Source: an uncultured Christensenella sp. | GTDB lineage: Bacteria; Bacillota; Clostridia; Christensenellales; CAG-917 | Direction of reading: 5' to 3' | DNA length: 64,000 bases | Assembly: GCA_910577815.1 (NCBI GenBank) | Contig: CAJTNO010000002.1 | Span: forward strand, 62,001-126,000 | Shown here: piece by piece, positions 51,150-59,027 of the stretch | How positions within the stretch are numbered: position 1 is the stretch's first letter | Layout of the letters: each line of letters begins with the position of its first letter | Translations under genes and position numbers: made by a program | The notes under the pieces: model-generated | Database searches by the model: none | What the model was told of the DNA's origin: nothing | What the model saw: only the letters and a program-made list of their open reading frames with translations

Positions 51150-52700
51150 ATGACAAATAAAATAGAGTTTTTGGACACAACGCTCCGCGACGGAGCGCAA
51201 GCGGTCGGAATGAGCTTCTCACACCGCGACAAGTCGAGTATAATGGAATTGCTTGACGGTTTCGGCATACAGCTTATAGAATGCGGAGCGGCAAACCCCA
51301 AGGACCGCGAGTTTTTAAAGACCGTAAAAAACAATAAGCTTACGGTTTTCGGCTCGACAAGGCGAAAGGACAACAGCGCGGAGTGCGATTCCGCCCTTAA
51401 CGGGCTGTTAGAGGCGGATACCCAAACGGTCTGTATATTCGGCAAATCGGGAGCATTGCAGGCAGAACGCGTACTTGGAGTAACTCCCGACGAAAATATC
51501 GCGATAATCTGCGACAGCGTGAGCTATCTCAGGTCGCACGGCAAACGAGTCATATTTGACGCCGAGCATTTTTTTGATGCATATGCGCAAAACAGCGATT
51601 ATGCGATATCCGTGCTTAAAACAGCGGCTCAAGCGGGCGCGGATACGGTTGTGCTTTGCGATACCAACGGCGGCACTATGCCCTGGCAGATTTACGACGT
51701 TGTGAAACGCGTAATATCCGAGCTGCCGCCGAGCGTTAAAACAGGAATACACACTCACAACGACTGCGGTCTTGCAGTAGCCTGCGCCCTGTCGGCGGTA
51801 AAGGCGGGAGCCTTGCACGTGCAAGGTACGTTCCTTGGCTTCGGCGAGCGATGCGGAAACGCAAATCTGTCGTCCATAATTGCGGATTTACAGCTTAAAA
51901 TGAATATCGATACGGGCTGCGACCTTACAAGGCTGACAGCTACCGCAAGGCAGATAGCCGAGATTGCAAACGTGCGACTTGACGAAGGAATGCCCTACGT
52001 AGGGCTGTCTTCCTTCGCGCACAAGGCGGGAATGCACGTGGACGCAGTGCTTAAGGACTCGCACACATTCGAACACGTACTGCCCGAGAGCGTAGGCAAC
52101 GAACAGCGACTTGTTTTAAGCGACGTATCGGGACGGAGCGCGGTTTCACATAAGCTGTACGCACTGTTTCCCGACCTCGACAAGACAAATCCCAAGACCG
52201 AGGAAATATTGAAAAGGATAAAGGAGCTTGAAAGGGACGGCTTTCAATTCGATACCGCGGACGGAAGCTTTACGCTGCTTGCAAAACGAATGCTCGGAGC
52301 TTATAAAGCTAAATTCGAGCCCATAGGCTACCGAATAACCGAGAGCAAGCCCGACGGCGTAAGCGAGGCGGAGGTCAGTATAAGAGTTGGCGATACCGCG
52401 ACAACGGTTAAGCAAAGCGGAAACGGTCCCGTCAACGCACTGGATAAGGCGTTGAGAGAAGCACTCACGCGCCATTATCCCGATATAGCAAGCATAACGC
52501 TTGCGGACTATAAGGTGCGCGTTTTGGACTTCGCGGCGGCAACGGGAGCAAAGGTTCGCGTGCTTATAACCTCTACCGACGGCAGGAGCAGCTGGACTAC
52601 CGTGGGAGTTTCCACCGACGTGATAGAGGCAAGCTGGACGGCGCTTAAGGACAGCTTTGAATTCAGGCTGTGCGCAAACGACCAAAAGGAATTGTTATGA
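51150..52700 (+). CDS. cimA: (R)-citramalate synthase
   Basis: A 516-residue LeuA homologue of the TIGR00977 type, condensing pyruvate and acetyl-CoA to citramalate on the threonine-independent route to isoleucine. LDTTLRDGAQAVGMSFSHRDK distinguishes it from LeuA; GIHTHNDCGLAVA and GTFLGFGERCGNANL are the metal and substrate motifs; the C-terminal regulatory domain is kept. The start at 51150 rests on homology, as no good ribosome site is visible; a TTG at 51120 is an alternative. Its TGA overlaps the ATG of the next gene (ATGA). Confidence 0.93.
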   Translation: MTNKIEFLDTTLRDGAQAVGMSFSHRDKSSIMELLDGFGIQLIECGAANPKDREFLKTVKNNKLTVFGSTRRKDNSAECDSALNGLLEADTQTVCIFGKSGALQAERVLGVTPDENIAIICDSVSYLRSHGKRVIFDAEHFFDAYAQNSDYAISVLKTAAQAGADTVVLCDTNGGTMPWQIYDVVKRVISELPPSVKTGIHTHNDCGLAVACALSAVKAGALHVQGTFLGFGERCGNANLSSIIADLQLKMNIDTGCDLTRLTATARQIAEIANVRLDEGMPYVGLSSFAHKAGMHVDAVLKDSHTFEHVLPESVGNEQRLVLSDVSGRSAVSHKLYALFPDLDKTNPKTEEILKRIKELERDGFQFDTADGSFTLLAKRMLGAYKAKFEPIGYRITESKPDGVSEAEVSIRVGDTATTVKQSGNGPVNALDKALREALTRHYPDIASITLADYKVRVLDFAAATGAKVRVLITSTDGRSSWTTVGVSTDVIEASWTALKDSFEFRLCANDQKELL

Positions 52701-53572
52701 TTTACAAAATACTTGCACTTACAGATAAAAATACGGACATTGCTTTTGATTATGCTAATCGAATACTGAAAGCGATAGAGAACAAATTTGAAAGAGAATT
52801 TCGATTTGACAACGTCGGATTTGCCGAAAACAATAAATCGGTTATAGAAAAAGCGAAAGCGTCCGACGCGGTCTTGATTTTCGGCGATATAAACAAGCTT
52901 TTGATACGCGAGCTTTGCAAAGAGCTTTCGTTGCATACTCGCGTTTGCCGCATCGGCGACAGTACTGTTGTAACCGACGAGCTTAGCGGAATATATTCGG
53001 GAGAACAGGGCTTCAGAAGCAATCCGAAATTCGGAAGAGAGGCATATGACACCGAGTGCTACAGCGAGCTTGAAATAGAACGCACGGCGCGCATCGCCTA
53101 CGAGCTGCAAAACATCAGAAGCTTTATTCTTGCGGACAAAGCGGACGAGCTTGCCACCTCCAAGCTGTGGCGCAAGATAGTGACGGATATAAACGAGGAC
53201 TACCCTTATATAAGCGTAGAATTGAAAAGCGTAGAAAACACAGTAGCGGAGCTTGCCGAAAACAACATAACGGGCACTATTTTAACTCCCCAAATATTCA
53301 GCGATATACTTATAAATATAATCAAAGCCAAATCGCAACGGCAGGGCTTCAGTGCTTTACTCGGCGATACTGCCCTCGGCGCTTTTCATATGACAAATGC
53401 AAACGGCGCGAAGCTAACTCCCCTGCAATGTCGGGAAATACTATGCGCCGCAGAATTTATGCTACGTCACTCCTTCGATATGCAAAGCGAGGCGGACTGC
53501 ATAAAAGCCGCGCTTGCAAAAGCAGCAGTATCCGACGCGGACTTTGCCGAAAAAGCTTTATCTACTATATAA
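52697..53572 (+). CDS. Degenerate isopropylmalate dehydrogenase-like protein
   Basis: A 291-residue protein (LeuB is about 355). The core still aligns with LeuB: AYDTECYSELEIERTARIAYE, DKADELATSKLWRKIVTDI (equivalent of DKANVLxTSRLWR) and TPQIFSDILINI (equivalent of TxNxFGDILSD). The N-terminal GDGIGPE cofactor region is unrecognisable, the RPEQGLLxLR substrate loop is deleted, RELTGGIYFG reads TDELSGIYSG, and one of the late metal Asp is gone. Loss of function or a new role is likely. It overlaps cimA by 4 bp (ATGA) and is intact, with normal codon use, so it is probably kept by selection. Confidence 0.75.
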   Translation: MIYKILALTDKNTDIAFDYANRILKAIENKFEREFRFDNVGFAENNKSVIEKAKASDAVLIFGDINKLLIRELCKELSLHTRVCRIGDSTVVTDELSGIYSGEQGFRSNPKFGREAYDTECYSELEIERTARIAYELQNIRSFILADKADELATSKLWRKIVTDINEDYPYISVELKSVENTVAELAENNITGTILTPQIFSDILINIIKAKSQRQGFSALLGDTALGAFHMTNANGAKLTPLQCREILCAAEFMLRHSFDMQSEADCIKAALAKAAVSDADFAEKALSTI

Positions 53573-53627
53573 GCCTATGTAAGCAACACCATCCGCTCGG
53601 CTATTCAGTTGCAATAATATTGCGAAA

Positions 53628-53858
53628 TTATTTTTTATTCTTTTCTATATAATCGACTACGCTCTGAACGGTAGAAAAGCCGCGCATATCGTCATCGTCA
53701 ACGATTATGCCCCACTCCTCCTCTACAAGCATAAGCATTTCTACAATGTCAAGGCTGTCGGCATTTAAATCCGTCAGGATATTGCTGTCTGCCTTAATGC
53801 TGTCAATGTCAATGGACATCTGCTCCGAGATAAGCTCTCTTACTCTTTGTAAAATCAT
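53628..53858 (-). CDS. acpP: Acyl carrier protein
   Basis: A 76-residue acidic helical carrier. The phosphopantetheine attachment site is the Ser in LNADSLDIVEML. It would carry acyl chains in fatty-acid synthesis or a dedicated pathway. A 4'-phosphopantetheinyl transferase gene lies 54 bp upstream in the same direction, so the enzyme that activates it is its neighbour. No fatty-acid synthesis genes are adjacent, so it may be a specialised or second ACP. Confidence 0.93.
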   Translation of the reverse strand: MILQRVRELISEQMSIDIDSIKADSNILTDLNADSLDIVEMLMLVEEEWGIIVDDDDMRGFSTVQSVVDYIEKNKK

Positions 53859-53912
53859 AATGGACCTCTTAAATAGATTTATTTGTGGTTGTTTTAATTA
53901 GTATTTTAGTTT

Positions 53913-54404
53913 TCAATATTCCACAACGGAAAGGCTGTCTATATCAAAGGCGCGGATATTCTGTTCCTCGGCGCATACGCAGGCGTGATAGCCGTCGTAT
54001 ACGGGAAAATGCTCGAAATGCGCGTCCTCGGGTATTTCGCACCTAAGCGCGGAAAGTCCCTCTCCCGTAAACTTCAGATAGCTTTCGCGCTCCGTCCACT
54101 TTTCAAAGAAATCCTCATCGCCGTCCGCCGATATAAACTTAAATTTTTCGTAGTCTATAGGGCGTATCTTTTCTATGTCGACGCCTATGGGCGCGTGGGA
54201 TATTCCAAGCATAGTTACGCCGTGCGAATGCGACAGATTAAAGTATACGTCATCGCAATCGAAACGCGGTTTTTTACCCTGTTCGCGGATTATTTCAACC
54301 CTTTCGGGCAATTCGTAATCGCCTATAAGGTCGCGGTAATTGGAATATCCAAACCTTATAAACTTATCGCTGTCCACCTCTCCGCGCGTAAAAAACAGTA
54401 TCAT
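53913..54404 (-). CDS. 4'-phosphopantetheinyl transferase (Sfp-like)
   Basis: A 163-residue enzyme, short for the Sfp class, moving phosphopantetheine from CoA to a carrier protein. It has FNLSHSHGVTMLGIS, the metal-binding GVDIEKIRPIDYE and FEKWTERESYLKFTGEGL (WxxKES-like). The ATG at 54404 has GAGGAG upstream; the frame to 54416 slightly overlaps malQ and is less likely. It lies between malQ and acpP and probably modifies that ACP. Confidence 0.92.
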   Translation of the reverse strand: MILFFTRGEVDSDKFIRFGYSNYRDLIGDYELPERVEIIREQGKKPRFDCDDVYFNLSHSHGVTMLGISHAPIGVDIEKIRPIDYEKFKFISADGDEDFFEKWTERESYLKFTGEGLSALRCEIPEDAHFEHFPVYDGYHACVCAEEQNIRAFDIDSLSVVEY

Positions 54405-54412
54405 TTTGCTCC

Positions 54413-55933
54413 TCACATTCTGCCGTATGTGCTGTTAAGGTCAAGAAAATAGTTTCTGTCCACCGTAGTCATAAGATGATACGGCAAGCGATACGTCCAG
54501 TTGCCCTCCGCAATGCCGGGGATATTCATACGCGTATCGCCGCCGTAGCCGAGCATATCCTGATACGGCAATATCATAAGCGTAGAGGACGACATCATAA
54601 GCGTCTTTATTATAGCCTTGGTAGAGCCGCAGTCGGGACCTCCCGCGCCCCAGCCCGCGCCCTTAAAGCCGCAGTACTTAAGAACGTAATTTCTTGCTCC
54701 CTCGTTTAGCTCGTACAGCCATCCGAGCGTTGTATTATTGTCGTGCGTACCCGTATATGCAACGGTATTTACGTCATATCTGTAAGGCAGATGCACGCTC
54801 GGCGTTCCGTCAAAGCCGAACTGGAATATGCGCATAGTCGGTATGCCGAGGCTGTCTATATATTCCCTGCAATCGGCGTCGATAAGTCCCAAATCCTCCG
54901 CGATAAACAGCGCGTCGGGATTGTCGGAATATACAAGGTCAAGCAGGCTGTCGGCAGGACCAAGCTCCCAGTGTCCGTTAGCCGCCGTATCGAAATCCTT
55001 TGCGGGAATGGAGTAGTAATTATAAAACGCGCGGAAATGGTCCAGCCTCAAGGCGTCGTACAGCTTAAGGCAATGGGAAATCCTGTTGCGCCACCACTTA
55101 AAGCCGTCCTTTTTCATATTCTTAAAGTCGTACAGGCAGTTTCCCCAAACCTGTCCCGTCTTTGAAAACGCGTCCGGCGGAACACCCGCTATCGCCTTGG
55201 GCAAAAGATTTTCGTCAAGGTCGAAATCCTCGGGATGCGCCCAGACGTCCGCGCTGTCAGTAGCGACGTAAAACGGAAGGTCGCCGATTATGCGGACTCC
55301 TCTTTCGTTTATCCTTGCCTTAAGCGCGTTCCACTGCCTGAAAAATTCGTATTGCTCGAATATATAAAATTCGATATCCTCTTTATACTGCTCCTTGGCT
55401 TTTGCGATTGCCTCGGGCTTTCTGAACTTAAGACCGTCCTCCCACTTCCACCAGGCTGTGGAGTTGTCGTCGGCAAGAGCCATAAACAACGCGTAGTCCT
55501 CAATCCAATGCGCCTGCTCGCGGCGGAACGCCTCGATTTCAGCCTTGATTTCCGACGTCACGCGCGAGTACGCAAGGCGCAGATACCTCTCGCTGTTAAG
55601 CCTTGCAAAGTCATAGTCCGTTCTGTACGGCTCGCCGTGATACTTGCAGGCGTTTACCTCGTCGGAGGAAAGAAGTCCCTCCCGCTCGAGCTCCTGCGGA
55701 CATATATACATTCTGTTGCCCGCATAGGTGGATATTCCCGAATACGGCGAATTGCCGCAGCCCACGGTTGTGATGGGCAGAATCTGCCACCAGGAAAAGC
55801 CCATATCCGCGGCTATATCCGCAAACGCGTCGGCGTCGTGAGAAAAGCAGCCTATGCCGAATTCTCCCGGCAGCGAAGAAATATTAAGCAAAATTCCCGA
55901 CGCGCGTTTAAATCTTTTGAATTTTTTTTGCAT
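54413..55933 (-). CDS. malQ: 4-alpha-glucanotransferase
   Basis: A 506-residue GH77 enzyme (amylomaltase) rearranging alpha-1,4-glucans. It begins with RASGILLNISSLPGEFGIG and has the nucleophile Asp in LRLDHFRAF, the acid/base Glu in FIAEDLGLID and the TGTHDNNTTLGW segment with the third catalytic Asp. GAGGAG precedes the ATG at 55933; the preceding hom stop ends at 55935, so the genes abut. It has no evident metabolic link to its neighbours. Confidence 0.95.
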   Translation of the reverse strand: MQKKFKRFKRASGILLNISSLPGEFGIGCFSHDADAFADIAADMGFSWWQILPITTVGCGNSPYSGISTYAGNRMYICPQELEREGLLSSDEVNACKYHGEPYRTDYDFARLNSERYLRLAYSRVTSEIKAEIEAFRREQAHWIEDYALFMALADDNSTAWWKWEDGLKFRKPEAIAKAKEQYKEDIEFYIFEQYEFFRQWNALKARINERGVRIIGDLPFYVATDSADVWAHPEDFDLDENLLPKAIAGVPPDAFSKTGQVWGNCLYDFKNMKKDGFKWWRNRISHCLKLYDALRLDHFRAFYNYYSIPAKDFDTAANGHWELGPADSLLDLVYSDNPDALFIAEDLGLIDADCREYIDSLGIPTMRIFQFGFDGTPSVHLPYRYDVNTVAYTGTHDNNTTLGWLYELNEGARNYVLKYCGFKGAGWGAGGPDCGSTKAIIKTLMMSSSTLMILPYQDMLGYGGDTRMNIPGIAEGNWTYRLPYHLMTTVDRNYFLDLNSTYGRM

Positions 55934-55934
55934 A

Positions 55935-57206
55935 TTACTCCTCAACTCTGATGAGCGCGGCAACCTTGTCAACTCCGTCAAGCTGCTCCGCCTCGCAAAG
56001 AGCCTTGCGCATTACGCTCTCCCTCACCTCGTGAGTTATCAGTACAAGCTCGTCGTCCGCCTTTTGCAAAACGGATTTTATGGATATCTTGTTTTTACTG
56101 AGAACGCCCGCAATCTTACTGAGCGTTCCGTCCCCCGTCTTAACGTCAAAGCGAACGTAGTACATAGTAGAAAAATCATTAAGAAACGCGTTTTCGTCAA
56201 CATCCTTTATATTTTCAAACGGATAACGCCTGTGCTCCTCGTTGCGCGCGCAAAACACTATGTCGCTTACAATCGCGCTTCCCGTAGGCAGCGCGCCCGC
56301 GCCTCTGCCGTAAAACATAACGTCGTCCACGCTGTCGCCCGAAAGGAACAGAGCGTTAAACGAACCCTTTACAAACGCAAGAGGATGGGAATTTGGCAAA
56401 AACGCAGGATGCACCCTCGCCTCTATTCTGCCATCCCTCTGCCCCGAAATAGCAAGCAGCTTTATAGTATAGCCAAGCTCCTTGCCGTAAGCTATATCCT
56501 TTACGCTTATATCTGAAATTCCCTCTCGGATTATCTTGTCCACGGGAACGCGTCTGCGATATGCAAGCGAGCTTAAAATACTGTTCTTGTATGCGGAATC
56601 GAAGCCGTCCACGTCCGCGGAGGGATTTGCCTCGGCATAGCCGAGCCGCTGAGCCTCCTTAAGACAGGAGGCATAATCCACGCCCTCGTCGCTCATACGC
56701 GTGAGAATGTAGTTTGTAGTGCCGTTTACAATGCCCTTAAGCGAGGTTATGCGGTTTGCCTGCATACTGTCCGTAAGCGCGCGGATTACGGGCACTCCGC
56801 CGACGCAGCTCGCCTCGAAATACAGTCCGCCTCCGCCTGCCTCGGCAGCCTGTTCAAGCTCCTGCCAGCACTTTGAAAACATCTCCTTATTTGCGGTTAC
56901 TATGCTTTTGCCCGCATACAAAGCTTTAAGCAAAAAGTTTCTGGCAGGCTCTACGCCGCCGAAAAACTCCGCGACTATCTGAATGTCGGGATTGTTTACA
57001 ATCTCGTCTATATCCCTTGCGACAATACTCTTGTCGATGCCAAGCTCCGCTATGCGCGCTTCGTTCCTGTCAAGCACAGCCTTAATCTCGACGTCAACGT
57101 CATCGTTTTTCAGTATCATCTCGCGCTTATCGCGCAGTATCTCGTATGTGCCTCCGCCTACGACTCCAAGCCCAAGCAGAGCAACTCCGACGTGCTTTAC
57201 GCTCAT
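55935..57206 (-). CDS. hom: Homoserine dehydrogenase
   Basis: A 423-residue enzyme reducing aspartate semialdehyde to homoserine. The N-terminal Rossmann motif is LLGLGVVGGGTYEIL, the catalytic part has GIVNGTTNYILTRM and LGYAEANPSADVDGFD with the usual Lys/Asp, and the C-terminal 90 residues form an ACT domain for threonine feedback (FDVKTGDGTLSKIAGVL). It stands between coaX (12 bp upstream) and malQ. Aspartokinase lysC is 15 kb away. Confidence 0.96.
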   Translation of the reverse strand: MSVKHVGVALLGLGVVGGGTYEILRDKREMILKNDDVDVEIKAVLDRNEARIAELGIDKSIVARDIDEIVNNPDIQIVAEFFGGVEPARNFLLKALYAGKSIVTANKEMFSKCWQELEQAAEAGGGGLYFEASCVGGVPVIRALTDSMQANRITSLKGIVNGTTNYILTRMSDEGVDYASCLKEAQRLGYAEANPSADVDGFDSAYKNSILSSLAYRRRVPVDKIIREGISDISVKDIAYGKELGYTIKLLAISGQRDGRIEARVHPAFLPNSHPLAFVKGSFNALFLSGDSVDDVMFYGRGAGALPTGSAIVSDIVFCARNEEHRRYPFENIKDVDENAFLNDFSTMYYVRFDVKTGDGTLSKIAGVLSKNKISIKSVLQKADDELVLITHEVRESVMRKALCEAEQLDGVDKVAALIRVEE

Positions 57207-57218
57207 ACCAATCTCCTT

Positions 57219-57989
57219 CTATCTGTTTCTGTCATAAATGTATTTCAATCCCTTAAGCGCAATAGCTCTGTCCACTACGTCAAAGAGATTGGGCTCCGTA
57301 TTTGCAACAATCTCGCTCAGACCGCCCGTCGCGACAACCTTAGCGCAACGCATTTCGGGCAAAGCGCGGTACTTTTCAAGCATATATTTGACAAGTCCCG
57401 TATATCCGAATATTATGCCGCTCTGCATACAGGCGCGCGTATTTCTGCCTACTACGTTTTCGGGAGCGGACAGCTCGATTCTCGGAAGCTTGGCAGTGGC
57501 GGCCGCAAGCGATTCGGTGGCTGTCATAATGCCGGGCGCTATCGCTCCGCCCATAAACCTGCCGTCGGCGGCGACGAGATTAAACGTCGTAGCCGAACCG
57601 AAATCCACCTCGATTACGGGACCGCCGTAAAAGTGATATGCCGCCGCCGCGCCGACTATTCTGTCCGCGCCGAGCTCGGAGGGATGGTCGTAGTCGATTG
57701 ATATGCCCGTGTCGAGCGTATGCGAAATACAAAGCGGTTTTATTCCTATGTAATAGCCGCACATATGCTCCAGAGTATAGTTCAGCGCGGGCGCGACCGA
57801 CGACATAACCGCGTGCTTTATATCCTTAAAGCTTACGCCCTGCTGCTTGAGCAGGTCGTAAAGAACCATACCGTACTCGTCGGCGGTACGCTTGGCTTTT
57901 GTAGACATACGCCAGGATGCAACTATATTATCGCCGTCGAAAACCCCGATTTTAACGTTAGTATTACCTATATCCATTGCAAGAAGCAT
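57219..57989 (-). CDS. coaX: Type III pantothenate kinase
   Basis: A 256-residue ASKHA-fold enzyme that starts CoA synthesis from pantothenate and is not inhibited by CoA. It shows LLAMDIGNTNVKIGVF (phosphate 1), GADRIVGAAAAYH, VEVDFGSATTFNLV (phosphate 2 region; IEVDFGSATTF) and GGAIAPGI. The start at 57989 follows family length; no clear Shine-Dalgarno. It heads the coaX-hom-malQ-sfp-acpP run. CoaE is also in this window, at 8 kb. Confidence 0.95.
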   Translation of the reverse strand: MLLAMDIGNTNVKIGVFDGDNIVASWRMSTKAKRTADEYGMVLYDLLKQQGVSFKDIKHAVMSSVAPALNYTLEHMCGYYIGIKPLCISHTLDTGISIDYDHPSELGADRIVGAAAAYHFYGGPVIEVDFGSATTFNLVAADGRFMGGAIAPGIMTATESLAAATAKLPRIELSAPENVVGRNTRACMQSGIIFGYTGLVKYMLEKYRALPEMRCAKVVATGGLSEIVANTEPNLFDVVDRAIALKGLKYIYDRNR

Positions 57990-58092
57990 AGCAGCAGCGT
58001 GTGCAAGGCACACATACCTCAAATATAATTATAAGTAGTATATCAAATAAACTTATTATTATCAAGATAAAGATAACAATAAAAAGCCCTTA

Positions 58093-58557
58093 TCAGTTGG
58101 CAAGCGCGATAAATATGACGCACATAAACGAGTATATGTTAAAAATAAACGTGGGCAGAAACTCTATTGCTATTTTGTAATCCTTTATTAAAAAACGCAC
58201 GAACAGAGTATAGGACATAGCAAGCACTATAGTTATACATACAAGCGCGGCTATAAGGCTTTTAAGCGTAAAAAAGCAAAGTACAAACAGAACGCAGCCA
58301 ATGCCCATAACCGCAAAAAATATCATTGACGGGAAAATATGCTTATACTCTACAAGCCGCCCGATTGAGGCAATGGAGGAAATATAAGCGGCGCACACGA
58401 AAACGGTAAACCATCCGTTAGGCACCAAAAACGCGGGTTTGTTGAGGGCAAGATACCATTTGAGGTCGAATTTAAAGCAATAGGTGCATAAGCCCGCCAC
58501 TATAAGCGTGCATAATAAGCCTGCTACTATTCCGAGCATCCGCTTTAAATACTTCAC
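58093..58557 (-). CDS. TspO/MBR-like membrane protein (divergent)
   Basis: A 154-residue protein with five predicted helices. The first loop WYLALNKPAFLVPNGWFTVF resembles the family WYxxLxKPxFxPPxWxF segment; many of the other tryptophans of TspO are missing. TspO proteins bind porphyrins or related ligands and are linked to stress responses in bacteria; a function here is only inferred. It stands alone between coaX and the Cys-rich gene. Confidence 0.65.
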   Translation of the reverse strand: MKYLKRMLGIVAGLLCTLIVAGLCTYCFKFDLKWYLALNKPAFLVPNGWFTVFVCAAYISSIASIGRLVEYKHIFPSMIFFAVMGIGCVLFVLCFFTLKSLIAALVCITIVLAMSYTLFVRFLIKDYKIAIEFLPTFIFNIYSFMCVIFIALAN

Positions 58558-58619
58558 ATCAAAATATATTTGAAATTTTTATTTTAAATACTCGGTAACA
58601 CATTTTTTTTAAAATGCGT

Positions 58620-58640
58620 AAGGTAATGTAGGAGAAATCC
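58620..58640 (+). other. Small hairpin with GAAA tetraloop in the leader of the Cys-rich gene
   Basis: TAGGA-GAAA-TCCTA lies about 25 nt before the GGAGG ribosome site of the Cys-rich gene at 58664. It may stabilise or regulate the mRNA. Confidence 0.3.
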
Positions 58641-58663
58641 TAAAATATCTGGAGGTACATACT

Positions 58664-58873
58664 ATGAACTTTTTTGCAAACGGTGGCTCAAACGGTTGTG
58701 GTTGCAATTGCTGCGACCTGATACTTCTTATGCTCATCTTAAACAACTGCGGATGCGGTTGCGGCGGTAACGGCTGCGGCGGATGCGGTTGCACCAACAG
58801 CTGCGACCTCGTATGGCTCATTCTCATCTTGTCCTGCCTGTGCGGCGGCGGCAACAACTGCTGCTGCAAGTAA
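58664..58873 (+). CDS. 16-cysteine Gly-rich mini-protein (chorion-like HCB-type)
   Basis: A 69-residue protein with 16 Cys and many Gly. The chain alternates Cys/Gly clusters with two similar hydrophobic stretches, CDLILLMLIL and CDLVWLILIL, an internal duplication. Proteins of this kind are annotated in some Clostridia as chorion-class high-cysteine HCB proteins; their function is unknown. There is no signal peptide. GGAGG lies 8 bp before the ATG and a strong terminator follows, so it is a true, independently transcribed gene. It might bind metal or form a disulfide-linked surface or spore layer. Confidence 0.82.
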   Translation: MNFFANGGSNGCGCNCCDLILLMLILNNCGCGCGGNGCGGCGCTNSCDLVWLILILSCLCGGGNNCCCK

Positions 58874-58886
58874 GACTTGCGAGGGT

Positions 58887-58912
58887 AAAAGGGATGCAGT
58901 CGCATCCCTTTT
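58887..58912 (+). terminator. Terminator of the Cys-rich gene
   Basis: Stem GGGATGC/GCATCCC with loop AGTC followed by six T; a strong intrinsic terminator 18 bp after the stop. Confidence 0.9.
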
Positions 58913-59027
58913 TTATTTTGCGGATATATAAGGATATAATCATTTGACTTTAACGTAGATATTCTTTATCATTTTATACAGGTTATTACATATTGTACGC
59001 AAACCGGCGTGCAAAAAGAGGTGTATT

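Noticed and set aside
58609..58905. Minus-strand Pro/Gln-rich frame of 98 residues opposite the Cys-rich gene
   Set aside because: Low-complexity antisense image of the Cys/Gly codons; no ribosome site; it would run through the terminator.
58913..59027. Glycine T-box or glycine riboswitch before glyQS
   Set aside because: Only 115 bp separate the upstream terminator from the ATG and none of the conserved T-box elements are visible.
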